A stretch of DNA of 64,000 nucleotides from Isoperla grammatica (taxonomy: Eukaryota; Arthropoda; Insecta; Plecoptera; Perlodidae). The notes beneath the pieces are model-generated. The model was not told where the DNA came from, made no database searches, and worked only from the letters and a program-made list of their open reading frames with translations. The position numbers and the translations under genes were made by a program. Of the stretch, positions 32,946 through 42,670 are shown piece by piece. Position 1 is the first letter of the stretch. Every line of letters starts with the position of its first letter. The stretch covers positions 5,576,274-5,640,273 of the forward strand of contig OX246747.1 in NCBI GenBank assembly GCA_945910005.1. Reading direction: 5' to 3'.

Positions 32946-33900
32946 TATCTCCATAACTGCATCCCACCTCATACATCAACAACGCGATTATCCCCGCTAC
33001 CTCGGGCGATAACCTTTCATTCAACCACACGCACAATTCACGTAAGAAACGTCGATTCATCACTTTAGTCCGAAGTTCACATCCGTTCGTCTTAGGACGT
33101 ACTAGTCTCGGGCACGGACAATTCCACGTGCATGAACCGACAAAATAAAAAACAATTACAGTATCTAAATAATAAAGTAGTATACAAAATATACAGCCAA
33201 ATAAACAACACTCAAATTAGTATGTATATAAACAATAAAAATTACTATCCTATTGCTAAGAATACAGTATAAACTAATCGTACGCCCTCCCTAAACTACC
33301 ACAGCAAGGCGCTTAAGAGGGAATAAACGGTCGAACTACCCAACGTATATATACACTACAAGTACACTGCTGCATCCATCCAGGAATAGAACCGACGACC
33401 CAACGTTCCCCGTCCACACCTTCCAGGTGATCATACACTGGCCCCAAGAGGCATTCAGGGTGTAAACCCCTACATTCAGTGTACAACACACCCTTTCAGT
33501 GTAAACGGAGACCATCATTACATCCTACATCGCCTATAATGCACAACTCACTACAACACCACACGTGTCTTTACACCCCTTCGAAGACATCAAGACACCT
33601 TCTACGCAATGCATAGCCTTATCCAAAAAAAAACGTGGCACAGTCATAACACATTCACCATAACCAAACCATCACACCACGTGCTAATTCCTGACCAATA
33701 ATAATAACATCGCAACCCACGCACCCTCGCAACAGTGTTTGACACAAAAATACAACATCTCAATTCCGAGCACTCAATTTCGAGCAGTACATTTACCAAA
33801 ACGCATAACCCGTTCCTACAAGCATAATTCGGTAATCACGCCAGCATTAATCCATTATACCTATGGTATTACAAACCCACAAAACCGGCGACCTCCACCA

Positions 33901-34616
33901 TGTGAAGAAAAGGGGTAGACTGAGCCCCCAAGACAGATGTTGTTGCCTTGATTGGCTTGGGGAGCGTAGCTGATGTTAAGCTACGGGACTCAGTTTTCCC
34001 CTAATCTTGACCAGGATCGGGTTTTTTGTGGGTCATGGATCATGCAGGGTGGACACCATTAAAAGACAGATTCCAGAATACGAGAGTTACGTGTATTGTT
34101 CTTAAACCTTCACCCTAGATGGTCATCCCTTTAACTGTTGCACTGTGGGTTCGGCGTGCGTGGGTACAATTTAATTTAAATAAAAAAAATACACAATCTC
34201 ACGAAACATCATCCTACCCTCTATGTAGGCTTGGAACAGCGACCCTGCCAATCCACCGGTCCTGGCACGCCCCTCGGTCGGATCCCCGGTCAAGTCCTCG
34301 TTGCCACCCTTCTACTGTACGCACCCGCTCTCGTCCCTTCTCCGACCAACCAGCCTCTCGTTCGAACAGCCAAACCTCTTCTCCCCGTCTCACCGTAGTC
34401 CATTTCACAAAACCAAATCTCCCTGACTCAGGTGTTCTTCACGATACCCGTTCGTTGCTCGCTCCCGACAAAGTGTTGAAATCCTGACACATGCACATTC
34501 CACGGGTACACTCAACTTGTGCATGCGTCTAGTTAGGATTGCAACATATCCGGTAGAGCAGTCAATAACTTGTATCGAAAAGAACAGAAGAAGACCATAA
34601 AATGGTCTTCTTCACA
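33901..34616 (-). repeat. LTR copy 2 of the 4.86-kb element
   Basis: Matches 29756-30471 from TGTGAAGAA to TTCTTCACA. The primer-binding-like TGGTGGAGG sits immediately inside, on the minus strand. Confidence 0.93.
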
Positions 34617-35495
34617 CTATCACCTTGGGTCTAGAAGAGTACTGGGTTAGACATAGGGGTAAGAGGGCATTCTTAATGTTATTTGAATTGTCTTCGATGT
34701 GATTCGCTCCTGCAATGATTATCAGCGTGTGGTTTACACTTGATCCATCCAATGCTTGTGCAAGTCCCTCCGTGACAGCTATGGCTCCCGCTCCAGGTTT
34801 AACCATCGAGTTTACTTTATATCTGCCCCTTTGTCCACACGTAGACTTAAGTTTATCACTTATCAACGATGCCAAGAATCTCCCGTGACTATCAGCCATG
34901 ATTGTTATGTTATGGACAGGGTCGCTCGCGGAGTATTCATTATCAGTTGGTTTCCGATCCTGTGCGATAGTCGTGGTGCTGGCGCTATCTTTGGAAATGT
35001 TCACGAACTCTGTCCTTTGTACTTCATTCGCGCTTCTTCGCTGCTGCGTTGTTTCTATGGCGGCGGTTACGCTAACGTCACTGCCGGGCATGTCCTTACT
35101 TAACCTTACTTTTAGATTCTCAATTTCCCTTTGCATTGATTCAACTTGAAATACTAGCTCACCGATTTTTTGTTCGCATTTGCATTCGTTATAACTTTTA
35201 ATTCTTGAATCTACGACAGGTAGAATTGAGGTCTCGTTTCCTAGAATGGGCTTGAGGATAGGCCTATTAGGCCCAGGCCTTGGCTGAGCTTCATCATTAG
35301 GCTGCCGTACGCAAACACGGCAAAAGTTACTAGGCCTACCTTGCGAGTGTGCACATTTATTATGTACCCAATTTGTGCATCGTGAACACTGAAACCCATT
35401 ACCACTTGTTTTATAGCACACGGAACACTTTTTGCATGTTTTTGAATTAAATATAACGGAGCTTCTTGAATAAAAAAAAAAAAAAAAAAAATCAC
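34612..35495 (-). pseudogene. CR1-like LINE ORF1: PHD-like finger and esterase domain
   Basis: The 269-residue frame starts with a zinc finger (CYKTSGNGFQCSRCTNWVHN, then C), runs through a Ser/Pro linker and a coiled-coil stretch, and then enters a GDSL/SGNH-like fold (ITIMADSHGRFLASLISDKL, KPGAGAIAVTEG, LIIIAGANHIEDN). PHD plus esterase is the layout of CR1/L2-group ORF1. The motif usually ending GTND reads GANH here. The frame is cut at KVIV by the LTR element and resumes at 29755, so it was open until then. The overlapping frame 35241-35495 covers the finger shifted after an A-run at 35469-35490. Confidence 0.8.
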
Positions 35496-35640
35496 ATTTT
35501 GAGTCTACCCACTCAGTAATTAAACTGATTTGCAGTGGGGGACTTTAATTTAAAGTGACTAAACCAACCCTGTAGGCTTCGAACACCATCGACGAGTGAG
35601 CGATAACCAATCAAAGATCGATATTTCAAATACGAGTTAC
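35496..35640 (-). repeat. 5' UTR-like segment of the CR1-like LINE
   Basis: GGGGGACTTTAATTTAAAGT, CAGTAATTAAACTGATTTGC and surrounding sequence recur in opposite orientation at about 47265-47400. Lying just upstream of ORF1, it is best read as the LINE 5' region. Confidence 0.65.
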
Positions 35641-36270
35641 TACCTGCGGCCATCTTGGTCTCCACTCAAGGTCTGAAGGTCCACTCAGGTCTGAATGCTC
35701 ATGCCATTTCGGCTGCATACTATGTGCATCAAACTTCAATGGTCCGCAAATGCGAATCATATCGGTGGAACACTTTTCTATGGCGAGCTATCTGGGCGCG
35801 AGATACTGCCAATCGGCGGGATTAATCTCCCCGCCGAATGTACCTCCCTCTGTATTGCAAGTTGTGTCGAGGCTTTCTCTCTACAAACTAATAGTGCGTG
35901 TACCATTTAACACGTACATGACGCCTACCAGATAAGAAATAGATCAAAAAGTAATAAAGTAATTTAGAACATACCATAGAACGGACGTTGATGATGGTTC
36001 GTGGTTGCGGTATGACCCATTGAATTCTCTTCAATCTTCATAGCCTACGTGTGAACGCTAGGAAGAAAAGGGTGGCAGGGATTTTACGCTTATTACAAAA
36101 TACGCCTTATTGTTGACTTCCATATGCAGGTACCTTGTCTTCTCCAGTAAGGGCTCCACAAATGTAGACTTATGTGGATTTGACTCATAGGGGACGGATG
36201 AGAACAGATGTGACGAAAGGCTTGGGACATTCTTTGCGTTTAAATATATGTATTTGTGTAAATCTGGCGT
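35641..36270. other. Spacer without recognised genes
   Basis: Frames at 35695-35935 and 36174-36427 have no recognised domain and overlap each other on both strands. Confidence 0.4.
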
Positions 36271-36276
36271 GCTGGC

Positions 36277-36483
36277 TCACAGAGAAGAGTTTGACGATAA
36301 AGGGGAAAATGGAATGGAAGATGAAGAGGATAAAGCACTCAAAGGTATCGATACATTTTTGACTTGAAGTGGGTTTATGGTGTGTAGGGAGGATAACAAC
36401 TCGTCGATCGACACAAAATATGGCCACTTGATGGTGGTAGGAACATTATCTTCAGTGCTGATGCCAGTTGATGGATATTTCAT
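36277..36483 (-). pseudogene. Second copy of the Myb/SANT accessory-gene segment
   Basis: MKYPSTGISTEDNVPTTIKW followed by PYFVSIDELLSSLHTINP aligns with KTPRSGVSTEDGNIGPISWQ YFEPMDAILGDRHIINP in the gene at 3937-5438. It is a diverged paralogue of the exon-3 start. The upstream side is cut at 36481 by a SINE insertion, and the Ser-rich tail is short. Confidence 0.6.
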
Positions 36484-36494
36484 GATCTATAACA

Positions 36495-36606
36495 CCTGCC
36501 CAGCGACTGCAACCTTATCGTGGTGGGCAGGTTTGCGTGCTATAAGAATCCCGAGAGCTATGCCGGCTGAAGCGTATGCTTCTGGTAGGCCCACCCTAGC
36601 CGGACT
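36495..36606 (+). ncRNA. Partial HDV-like ribozyme head (P2 3' strand missing)
   Basis: P1 CCTGCCC/GGGCAGG and P3 ACC/GGT with loop TTATCGT are intact. The sequence leaves head A before the GACGAAG and GCAGTCC segments, so this copy cannot close P2 and should be inactive. Confidence 0.6.
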
Positions 36607-36908
36607 GGCTACTTACTAAGAAACGAACCGTCCCCAGTATGCGATGTATGTAATGTTTTGACTGTAAAACACATTCTAATTGAATGTAACAAATATAATA
36701 ATGAAAGAAGAGAGTTTAATTTAAAACCCTCACTTAAAGACAACTTATCAGACGAATTCAAAGTAATCAATAACATATTTCGTTTTCTGCAAGATAATCG
36801 TTTAGTATCACTTATGTAATCGAACATAGTAACAATATTAAAATAACATAGGCACTGATAACCTTGCTGTTTTGTGCCTTTAAACTCAAAGAATAATAAT
36901 AATAATCA
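36607..36908 (+). pseudogene. LINE C-terminus and 3' UTR fragment
   Basis: Frame reads TYLLRNEPSPVCDVC, LTVKHILIECNKYNNERREF, then DNRLVSLM and stop. It parallels the LINE end at 50774-51087 (PVCDACN-TLTVKHIILDC). After the stop come AGGCACTGATAACC and GTTTTGTGCCTTTAAAC, then AATAATAAT, the same 3' signature. One base is missing near 36655, so the frame is broken. Confidence 0.78.
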
Positions 36909-36976
36909 TCCAATCATCGTCTCGATTAGCCAGGTTGCAAATATATGAGACGTTAAGCCCAAATATCTATCAATCA

Positions 36977-37122
36977 CTTGCCCAGGGATTGCTACCTTAT
37001 CGTGGTGGGCAGGTTTGTGCGCTTTGATGATTCCTGGAGCTATACCGGCGGAAGCGTATGCTTCTGGTAGGGCCACCCTAGCCGGACTGGTCGAGGAGGA
37101 GAAGCCAGACGAAGTGCAGTCC
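36977..37122 (+). ncRNA. Candidate HDV-like ribozyme
   Basis: P1 CTTGCCC/GGGCAGG (one T-G wobble), P2 GGATTGC/GCAGTCC (wobble kept), P3 ACC/GGT with loop TTATCGT, and GACGAAGT before P2'. Both changes relative to the 19985 copy keep pairing as G-U. Confidence 0.62.
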
Positions 37123-37283
37123 ACACCCCAATCCCCTTTCCTCCCCTTTCCCCTTTCCTCACGCGCCCTCCTACTTGCCCCTTTCCTCCAAACAGCCCCC
37201 TATTGCATCTTCATCTATCACCCACTCATTGTCTCGATTAGCCCCGTTGCAAAAATATGAGACGTTAAGCCCAAATTTCAATC
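36977..37283 (+). mobile_element. SINE, head A + body 2, nested in SINE tail
   Basis: Flanked by the exact 12-bp repeat ATCTATCAATCA (36965-36976 and 37284-37295), which is SINE tail sequence. Body 2 (CCTCCCCTTTCCCC) and tail are complete. It inserted after the composite element around it. Confidence 0.88.
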
Positions 37284-37409
37284 ATCTATCAATCAATCAT
37301 GATCTATAACAAAGCAAAAACAACAATTGATATATGACCTAACTATTTAATCAGTGGATCCGCCGAGGTTCTGCAACAGACGGCTGTAACACTGCGCCGT
37401 TTTTGGCGT

Positions 37410-37470
37410 CCCGTACAGCCAAAGTCTCGATTAGCCAAAGTTGCACAAATATGATACGTAAAACAAAAAT
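37410..37470 (+). repeat. Short SINE-tail fragment
   Basis: AGTCTCGATTAGCCAAAGTT followed by GCACAAATATGATACG matches the common tail with substitutions. Head and body are absent. Confidence 0.55.
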
Positions 37471-37800
37471 ATGATTGGGATTAAATAAATAGTTTATAGT
37501 AACACCCATACACAGTCTTGTTATTGGAGCAATGTGTACAAACCTTTGCTGTCACTTTGTAATTCTCATTAGGTGTAGCCTACACCTACCAGTCCTTTTT
37601 TTTAAATACTCTGAATTATTTAAGGAAACTTATTAGCTTTATCTGGATTGCTGCAGGATTGCCCTCTTTACTAAAAACAAGAGAACTGATGAATAAAAGA
37701 AGCGTGGGTAAATATAAAATAACTTGAAAAGGCAAAGGAGAACAATGATAATATAGAAGCAAAGCAAGCATCAGCATAGAAAAACTATTATAGACTACAG
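37471..37800. other. Spacer
   Basis: AT-rich, no feature seen. Confidence 0.5.
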
Positions 37801-38180
37801 GGGTGTTCTTTCGCTTCCTAGTCTGGCTCGACTCCGATGCACGTGGTCAAACTCCAGTTGTTCCTTTTCCCTGGTAGCTCGGGCCTCCTCGAACCGAGCT
37901 CGGGCCTTTAAAATCCGGAGTTCGACCGACGGGATCTCGGCCCGAGCTACCTCGGCTCGCTCCCGAGCAGCATCGGCACGGGCACGTGATAGAGCAGCGT
38001 CCATGTCGGCTCTGGCTTCACGCATTCGAATGTCGTGCAGCTCGTCTTTCTGCTCTTGTGTCGACTTGAGCTGCGACATTCGAAACTGGTGCTCCTCACG
38101 GACAACACCCAACCTATTTCTAGCAGTGCTATGGCTAGTTTCATCCCCAGAAACGTTGGCGCTGCGAGTGGGAGTAACTA
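37801..38180 (-). pseudogene. Charged coiled-coil exon, probably of a SANT-type gene
   Basis: Frame reads SANVSGDETSHSTARNRLGV, then FRMSQLKSTQEQKDELHDIR, long Ala/Arg/Glu heptads, LEFDHVHRSRARLGSERTPL and a stop. This is a long charged helix such as ends MADF/SANT transposon-derived proteins, but no DNA-binding domain is seen here. The N-terminal residues of the open frame come from the LINE 3' end at 38180-38262 and are not part of it. Confidence 0.4.
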
Positions 38181-38262
38181 CACTAGTGGCATAATTATTA
38201 TTATTATTGTGGTTTAAAGGCACAAAACATCTGGGTTATCAGTGCCTTTGGTGTAATAAATT
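38180..38262 (-). repeat. LINE 3' end signature, minus copy
   Basis: On the minus strand: AAAGGCACTGATAACCCAGA, TGTTTTGTGCCTTTAAACC, then AATAATAATAAT. It is the same terminal stem (GGCAC/GTGCC) and trinucleotide tail as at 51098-51222. Confidence 0.82.
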
Positions 38263-38263
38263 G

Positions 38264-38561
38264 ACCCGTCTCGGCCCGGGGTAGAATAGGTCCAGAGTGA
38301 CTCTGCTAGTCGTAAGAGGCGACAAAAGGAGACCCTGTCCCTTTCCCTCCCACTGTCTCATTGAATATTTCTCCTCCCACTTGGCTCTGCCCTCCCTTGC
38401 TGGACTCCCATATGACGAACCACGCGACGTACAATGGATCTGATTCGGATCTGGCTTTATTCTTCATCATCATCTTTCTCATCTTCATTATCACCCGCTC
38501 ATCGTCTCGATTAGCAATTGTTGCAAAAATATGAGACTTTAAGCCCCATTAATCAATCAAT
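38264..38561 (+). mobile_element. SINE, head B + body 1
   Basis: Starts ACCCGTCTCGGCCCGGGG and ends CCCCATTAATCAATCAA. Body and tail are complete with few substitutions. It directly follows the reversed LINE 3' end; no duplication identified. Confidence 0.88.
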
Positions 38562-38668
38562 GAACTATCTATGATTACTTCTTTGGTGACGTGGAAAGGT
38601 TAAACCACAAAATATAACGGTAGCGTTATTACTTGTAAGAAGCAGTATCAACTAAAAATGTTAGGGAA

Positions 38669-39265
38669 TTATGAGACAGGATAACTGAATTGGGAATATA
38701 GTTTTAAGAATTGGAGTTTGAAAACAAATTTCTCAGTTGGTCTGCTTAGGGCCTGTTGAATCTTGTAGCAATCAATGCTGCCCGCACAGCGTCTCCTCTG
38801 TTGCGAATGGCCAGATCCTGTGCTGAATGCTGCAACACCCAATGCATCACCCTCATTGCCAGGTACAATATCTGGCGGATCTTCTGGAAGAGGAACATTG
38901 TTTTCAATGCAAATATTGTGCAGTACACAGCAAGCACCGATCATCTTCACAACCTTAGCAGGGGTGTACAACAGTGTGCCGGCTCTAGAGAGACACAACT
39001 ACCTGATCTTTAGCACACCGAATGCCCCTTCAACAACATTCCTTGTTGACCTGTGACGTTCGTTGTAATGCCGTTCTTCCTGTGTAACAGGTCGCAATAC
39101 TGGCACCATGAGGCGGAACTGCTGTGGATAACCACTGTCGCCAAGCAGCCAGGTTGAAGGAGGTAGATTTGCATTGTGTAAATGCCTTCTCAGCTCACTG
39201 TTATTGTAGATGTGCGAGTCATGGGCCGAGCCAAGCCAACGGGCACCGATGTCCAGAAACTTCTA
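38669..39265 (-). pseudogene. PIF/Harbinger (HARBI1-like) transposase, C-terminal half
   Basis: From 39265 downward: KFLDIGARWLGSAHDSHIYN, WLLGDSGYPQQFRLMVPV, YNERHRSTRNVVEGAFGVLK, then LHNICIENNVPLPEDP and a C-terminal tail. GSAHDSHIY and GDSGY carry the second-D region of the DDE domain and VVEGAFGVLK carries the catalytic E. An in-frame TAG at about 39000 interrupts an otherwise open frame. The N-terminal half, with the HTH and first D, is missing beyond the SINE at 39266. Confidence 0.87.
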
Positions 39266-39633
39266 ACCCGTCTGGGCCCGGGAAAGAATAGGCCCAGGGT
39301 GACTCTGCCAGTCGTAAGAGGCGACGAAAGGAGACCCTGTCCCTTCCCCCGCCCCCCCGTCCTACTGAAGATTTCTCCTCCCACTTGGCCCTGCCCTCCC
39401 TTGCTGGACTCCCCTTATGACGACTTCCGCGATATAGACGGACCTGATTCGGAAGACGTCATATGACTTCACCCCAATCCCCTTTCCTCCCCTTTCTCCT
39501 TTCCTTCCGCGCCCTCCTACTTGCCCCTTTCCTCCAAACAGCCCCATATTTCATCTTCATATATCACCCACTCATTGTCTCGATTAGCCTCGTTGCAAAA
39601 ATATGAGACGTTAAGCCCAAATATCAATCAATC
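39266..39633 (+). mobile_element. SINE chimera: head B + partial body 1 + body 2
   Basis: Head B (ACCCGTCTGGGCCCGG) leads into body 1 up to GACCTGATTCGGA, then switches at about 39465 to body 2 (CACCCCAATCCCCTTTCC, TTGCCCCTTTCCTCC) and the tail. It is the only copy in the window with both bodies. It terminates the HARBI1 frame. Confidence 0.88.
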
Positions 39634-39904
39634 GTATTTTGGAAGTGGTTCGTATAACCCTAATTTCTATAGCTCTATAGTTACGGACCGAAAACTAAGT
39701 TATCTAAACACCTTTCTTCTGAAAGTGACACATGAATGACTTATCCATCACTGTAATGAACACTATAACTTCAAAACTTGCTATCAAAATACAAGATCAT
39801 TATTTTGTTCACATGTGAAATATTACAACAAAGCTTCCATAAAAATGATTCAGAATGTGGTATGTGTACTCATAAAAAATATTTTAAACTCAATTACCCT
39901 GGAT
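39634..39904. other. Spacer
   Basis: AT-rich, no feature recognised. Confidence 0.45.
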
Positions 39905-39912
39905 CTGCTTAG

Positions 39913-40011
39913 GTCTTGGCGAGCCTTTGTTTGGAATGGCGGAACCAATCCTTTATTGCTGTCTCAATACTCCTATCATCTGAATCTTTAAGAATGGGTA
40001 TACTCCTGAAC
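39913..40011 (-). pseudogene. DUF4806-like terminal exon
   Basis: After a ttttcag acceptor the frame reads LRSGVYPFLKDSDDRSIETA, then IKDWFRHSKQRLAKT and stop. IETAIKDWFRHSKQR matches the C-terminal helix of DUF4806-type proteins (compare INNIIKPWLRGSRDR at 44733). It lies upstream on the same strand as the HARBI1-like gene. Confidence 0.5.
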
Positions 40012-41059
40012 GCAACTGAAAAATAAATTGAAATAAGCTCATATAATAATGGAGGCCTATACCTAAGTCCTATCATGGATAAATTGAATTTGAAGTTGCC
40101 GCCCGCAATTAGACCTGTGGAGGGATGTAGCTATAGAAGGCACTGCATAGCCTGGAGACATTAGGTTTCTAGTGCTGGAATCACTATGGCTGGAATGGTG
40201 CTGGAGAGGTAATGGCAGACGGTGAAGTCTGGAACATTCTCCTATAGTTTGGACATGTCAAATTAATAGATAGTGGGATTGCTGAGAAGAATGATGGAAT
40301 TGGGAATTCCAGGTAGAAGGCAATGACATCCCAGCTAACAAGTGAATGAGGGCTGTAAGAGGGGACTGTACAGTTATTGCCGGTGAAGTGTGGGCTGCGG
40401 GGCTATTGAAGTTTGGCCCTTGCGGGGCGTGCACAGGTTATTGGAGGTTGTTTCCACAAGCAACTATTGTAGGGGTGCCTTTAAAGCACCCGTGCTGGGC
40501 CCTTATTTCCTTTCCCTTAAGAAACATGCTTACCCTGCCAGTAAAGGCCCCTCATATTACCCTCATTATTTGCCCCTCATTTACCCCTCATTATATTGCA
40601 CGTACCCATGTGTGCGTGTATATTTTTATATAATTATATACAGCATTTAAAATATTAGAGCTTGAAAATTATAACTCGATACAAAGCTAAAATAAATTAA
40701 AAATGCATATGATTTGTATTATCTTCACCAATAGTAAATTAACGTGACCACTAATTTATGTCAACACTCACTTTGGAATAAAAATGTGAACAAATGGAAT
40801 AAGAATTACTATTGCATGCTGGCTTTCCGGATAAACAAACGGTTCTACCGCATTTTTAAACTTTAGTAAGACTGTTACTAGGATGTGTTATAAATAAAAT
40901 ATATCCTCATTTATAAGTGTGGACTAGCTGTAAATTACTTTGTTGTGCTCTATTCAAGGGACAACAAGGGACAATAGGTGACTATAGGTATTCTGGTATT
41001 TGGAAAAGTTGAACATTTTTGGAAAGAATTGTGCGAGGGTTGCCAGTAAAAGTTATATA
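40012..41059. other. Spacer without recognised genes
   Basis: No domain or terminal repeat identified. Segments around 40390-40520 and 47985-48190 share wording such as AAAGGCACCC and GGCCCTTGC-type phrases, too loose to call. Confidence 0.4.
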
Positions 41060-41215
41060 TGACTCAGTCACAACACGTTCCTCTAGTGGTATGAGGAAAC
41101 CCTCAAAAAAACCTTTTGTCGGGATTTCCAGTGGCGGGTATCGAACCGGTAACCTGCCGATTTAGAGCCTCGTGGGCTACGCACTGATGCAATCTCTACC
41201 GGTACCAATAGTCAT
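41060..41215 (-). mobile_element. tRNA-derived SINE fragment
   Basis: The minus strand reads GTGCGTAGCCCACGAGGCTC, AAATCGGCAGG and GGTTCGATACCCGCCACTGG. GGTTCGATACC matches a pol III B box, and the upstream segment resembles an A box. The anticodon arm is not intact, so it is a SINE head and not a tRNA gene. Confidence 0.45.
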
Positions 41216-41336
41216 TCTTATTATGGAGAACGAACTGTGGTTTAGGTTGAAACACAGATAGGAACGTTAGGTCTATAGACTCAGAGCATCTCGTATGAAC
41301 CACAAACGACCCGAGAAGATAATTTCATCTCGAAAG

Positions 41337-41350
41337 GGGGGGGGGGGGGG
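41337..41350 (+). repeat. Poly-G run
   Basis: An uninterrupted G-run next to GAAAGG; similar runs lie at 13375, 16680 and 17107. Confidence 0.9.
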
Positions 41351-41979
41351 GTTATTGAATGAAGACGTAGATTTACCCTTTAAAGTATGCCTGAAATCAA
41401 CACTGGATGGCGGTTACCCCTAACTAACTGTCCCTATCTATCAAACTTTGTTTAGAACATTAAATTTTCATTTGAATTTTGAAATAGTGCGCTTTTGGGG
41501 ACTCGGCCAATGAGATTCATTTGAGTAGATACGTTAATGTCCCATTGACACCAACTGGCCATTCAGATAAAAAGTACCTACTTGGAATTAAATACTTCTT
41601 GTAAATGTATTTTATTACTGATTAATATAGTTGATATAATTAAAGCAACTTATACACATCGGGTTTAGTTAGAATATATTCAAAAGGATTATTCGAGTTA
41701 TTATTGCAATTGTCCATTCTTGTTTAATTTCGTTTCGGTACGTTGGTGAAAATGCAACTAAACCGCACGCACGCGCCGAAGGGTTCGCGTCAGCTGGCGT
41801 CGCATTCTGGCAAGTTGTTCGAATGGTGGACATGTGCGGCTGCAAGTTCCAAGATATTCGTGCCTAATCATGTGAGTATAATGTCTATTGTATTATCAAT
41901 CATACAATTATGTCAATTATGGTTGGGCCTGAATTGGGTCTAGACCTAACCTTGGTAATTGAGTTTCGGCTTTGTATAT

Positions 41980-42560
41980 CTAGGGCTAGGCCTAGGCTAG
42001 GTAGGTAAGCCTAATCCTAGGGCCTACATACAATAGTGTAGGCCTAAGCCCTAGTGCCAATAGACCTATAAATTATAAACCCAATGCCTTTATAAAACAC
42101 AAATATATAATGACATTTCTAGGGGCCTCCCCTACGTAGGCGGAGGACATAAGCCTAGCGGTTACCGGGCAGTAGGGTAGGCTAGGCCTAGGCCCTAGCC
42201 TAGGGCCTACTCCATTTTGTTTTAGGCGTCTGTATAGATTCAACAAAAGCTAGGTACGCCTAGGCCTAGGGCTTAGTAGGCTAAACCCCAGCGGCCCTAG
42301 GCCTAGGCTTAGCGTTAAACCATAAACCTTTAATAGTAATTTGTGTAAAATAATCGAACAGGCCTGCCTACCAAGCTGTGTGTAGGCCTAGAGCCTAGCG
42401 TAGGCCCTAGCATAGGCAATGCTAACTTGCAATAGGCCTATATCTTTAAATCAATCTAGGCCCAGCCTACTGAGCCATCAATTGGGCCTACACTATGTGC
42501 CTAGGTTAGGCCTTACACTATAGGCAACCCAAGACTAGGCTACCTTACATATGCTTTCGT
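41980..42560. repeat. TAGGCCTA-dense segment
   Basis: The palindrome TAGGCCTA and its partial forms (CCTAGGCCTA, GGCCTAGG) occur dozens of times in 600 bp. The same motif is enriched at 17410-17520, 18300-18420, 23510-23740 and 59280-59450. No array period is visible. Confidence 0.8.
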
Positions 42561-42670
42561 CACATCCGGGGTAGGTATTCCCAGGCAATCGGCGATCGAT
42601 ATTTGTGCGCTATTGTCTTGGGCGGTTTGCTGGTTGGCTAGGAATACCCCGGATGTGACGAAAGCATGTG
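42549..42670. repeat. Short inverted repeat with ~35-nt arms
   Basis: ATGCTTTCGTCACATCCGGG at 42551 is the reverse complement of CCCGGATGTGACGAAAGCAT near 42665. The loop is about 54 nt. It could be a tiny MITE or a hairpin RNA; no target duplication is evident. Confidence 0.7.

Larger units (their letters stand above)
29756..34616 (-). mobile_element. Non-autonomous LTR retrotransposon (4.86 kb)
   Basis: Two 716-bp direct repeats (29756-30471 and 33901-34616) start TGTGAAGAA and end TTCTTCACA. CTAT (ACTAT if the last A belongs to the target) flanks both ends. Next to the 33901 repeat, the minus strand reads TGGTGGAGGTCGCCGG, a plausible primer-binding site, and a G-run sits beside the other repeat, so minus orientation is likely. 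The 3.4-kb interior has no gag or pol motif and holds short internal repeats. It must rely on enzymes from another element. Confidence 0.92.
36495..37297 (+). mobile_element. Composite SINE: head A, LINE 3' end, tail, with nested SINE
   Basis: Bounded by the exact 14-bp repeat CATGATCTATAACA (36481-36494 and 37298-37311). Inside: head A (36495-36606), a LINE C-terminus plus 3' UTR (36607-36908), the common SINE tail (36909-36976), then a second SINE (36977-37283) inserted in that tail. The outer element thus joins a ribozyme head to a LINE 3' end instead of its normal body. Bases 36606/36607 mark the junction inside the head (GCCGGACTGG then CTACTTAC). Confidence 0.85.

Noticed and set aside
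29974..34487. Identical 122-residue frames at 29974-30342 and 34119-34487
   Set aside because: Both lie within the LTRs; the composition is Ser/Pro/Arg-rich with no motif, so they are LTR sequence and not genes.
37795..38223. 142-residue frame as one gene
   Set aside because: Its first residues (NHNNNNNY) come from the reversed LINE AAT tail; only the 37801-38180 part could be coding.
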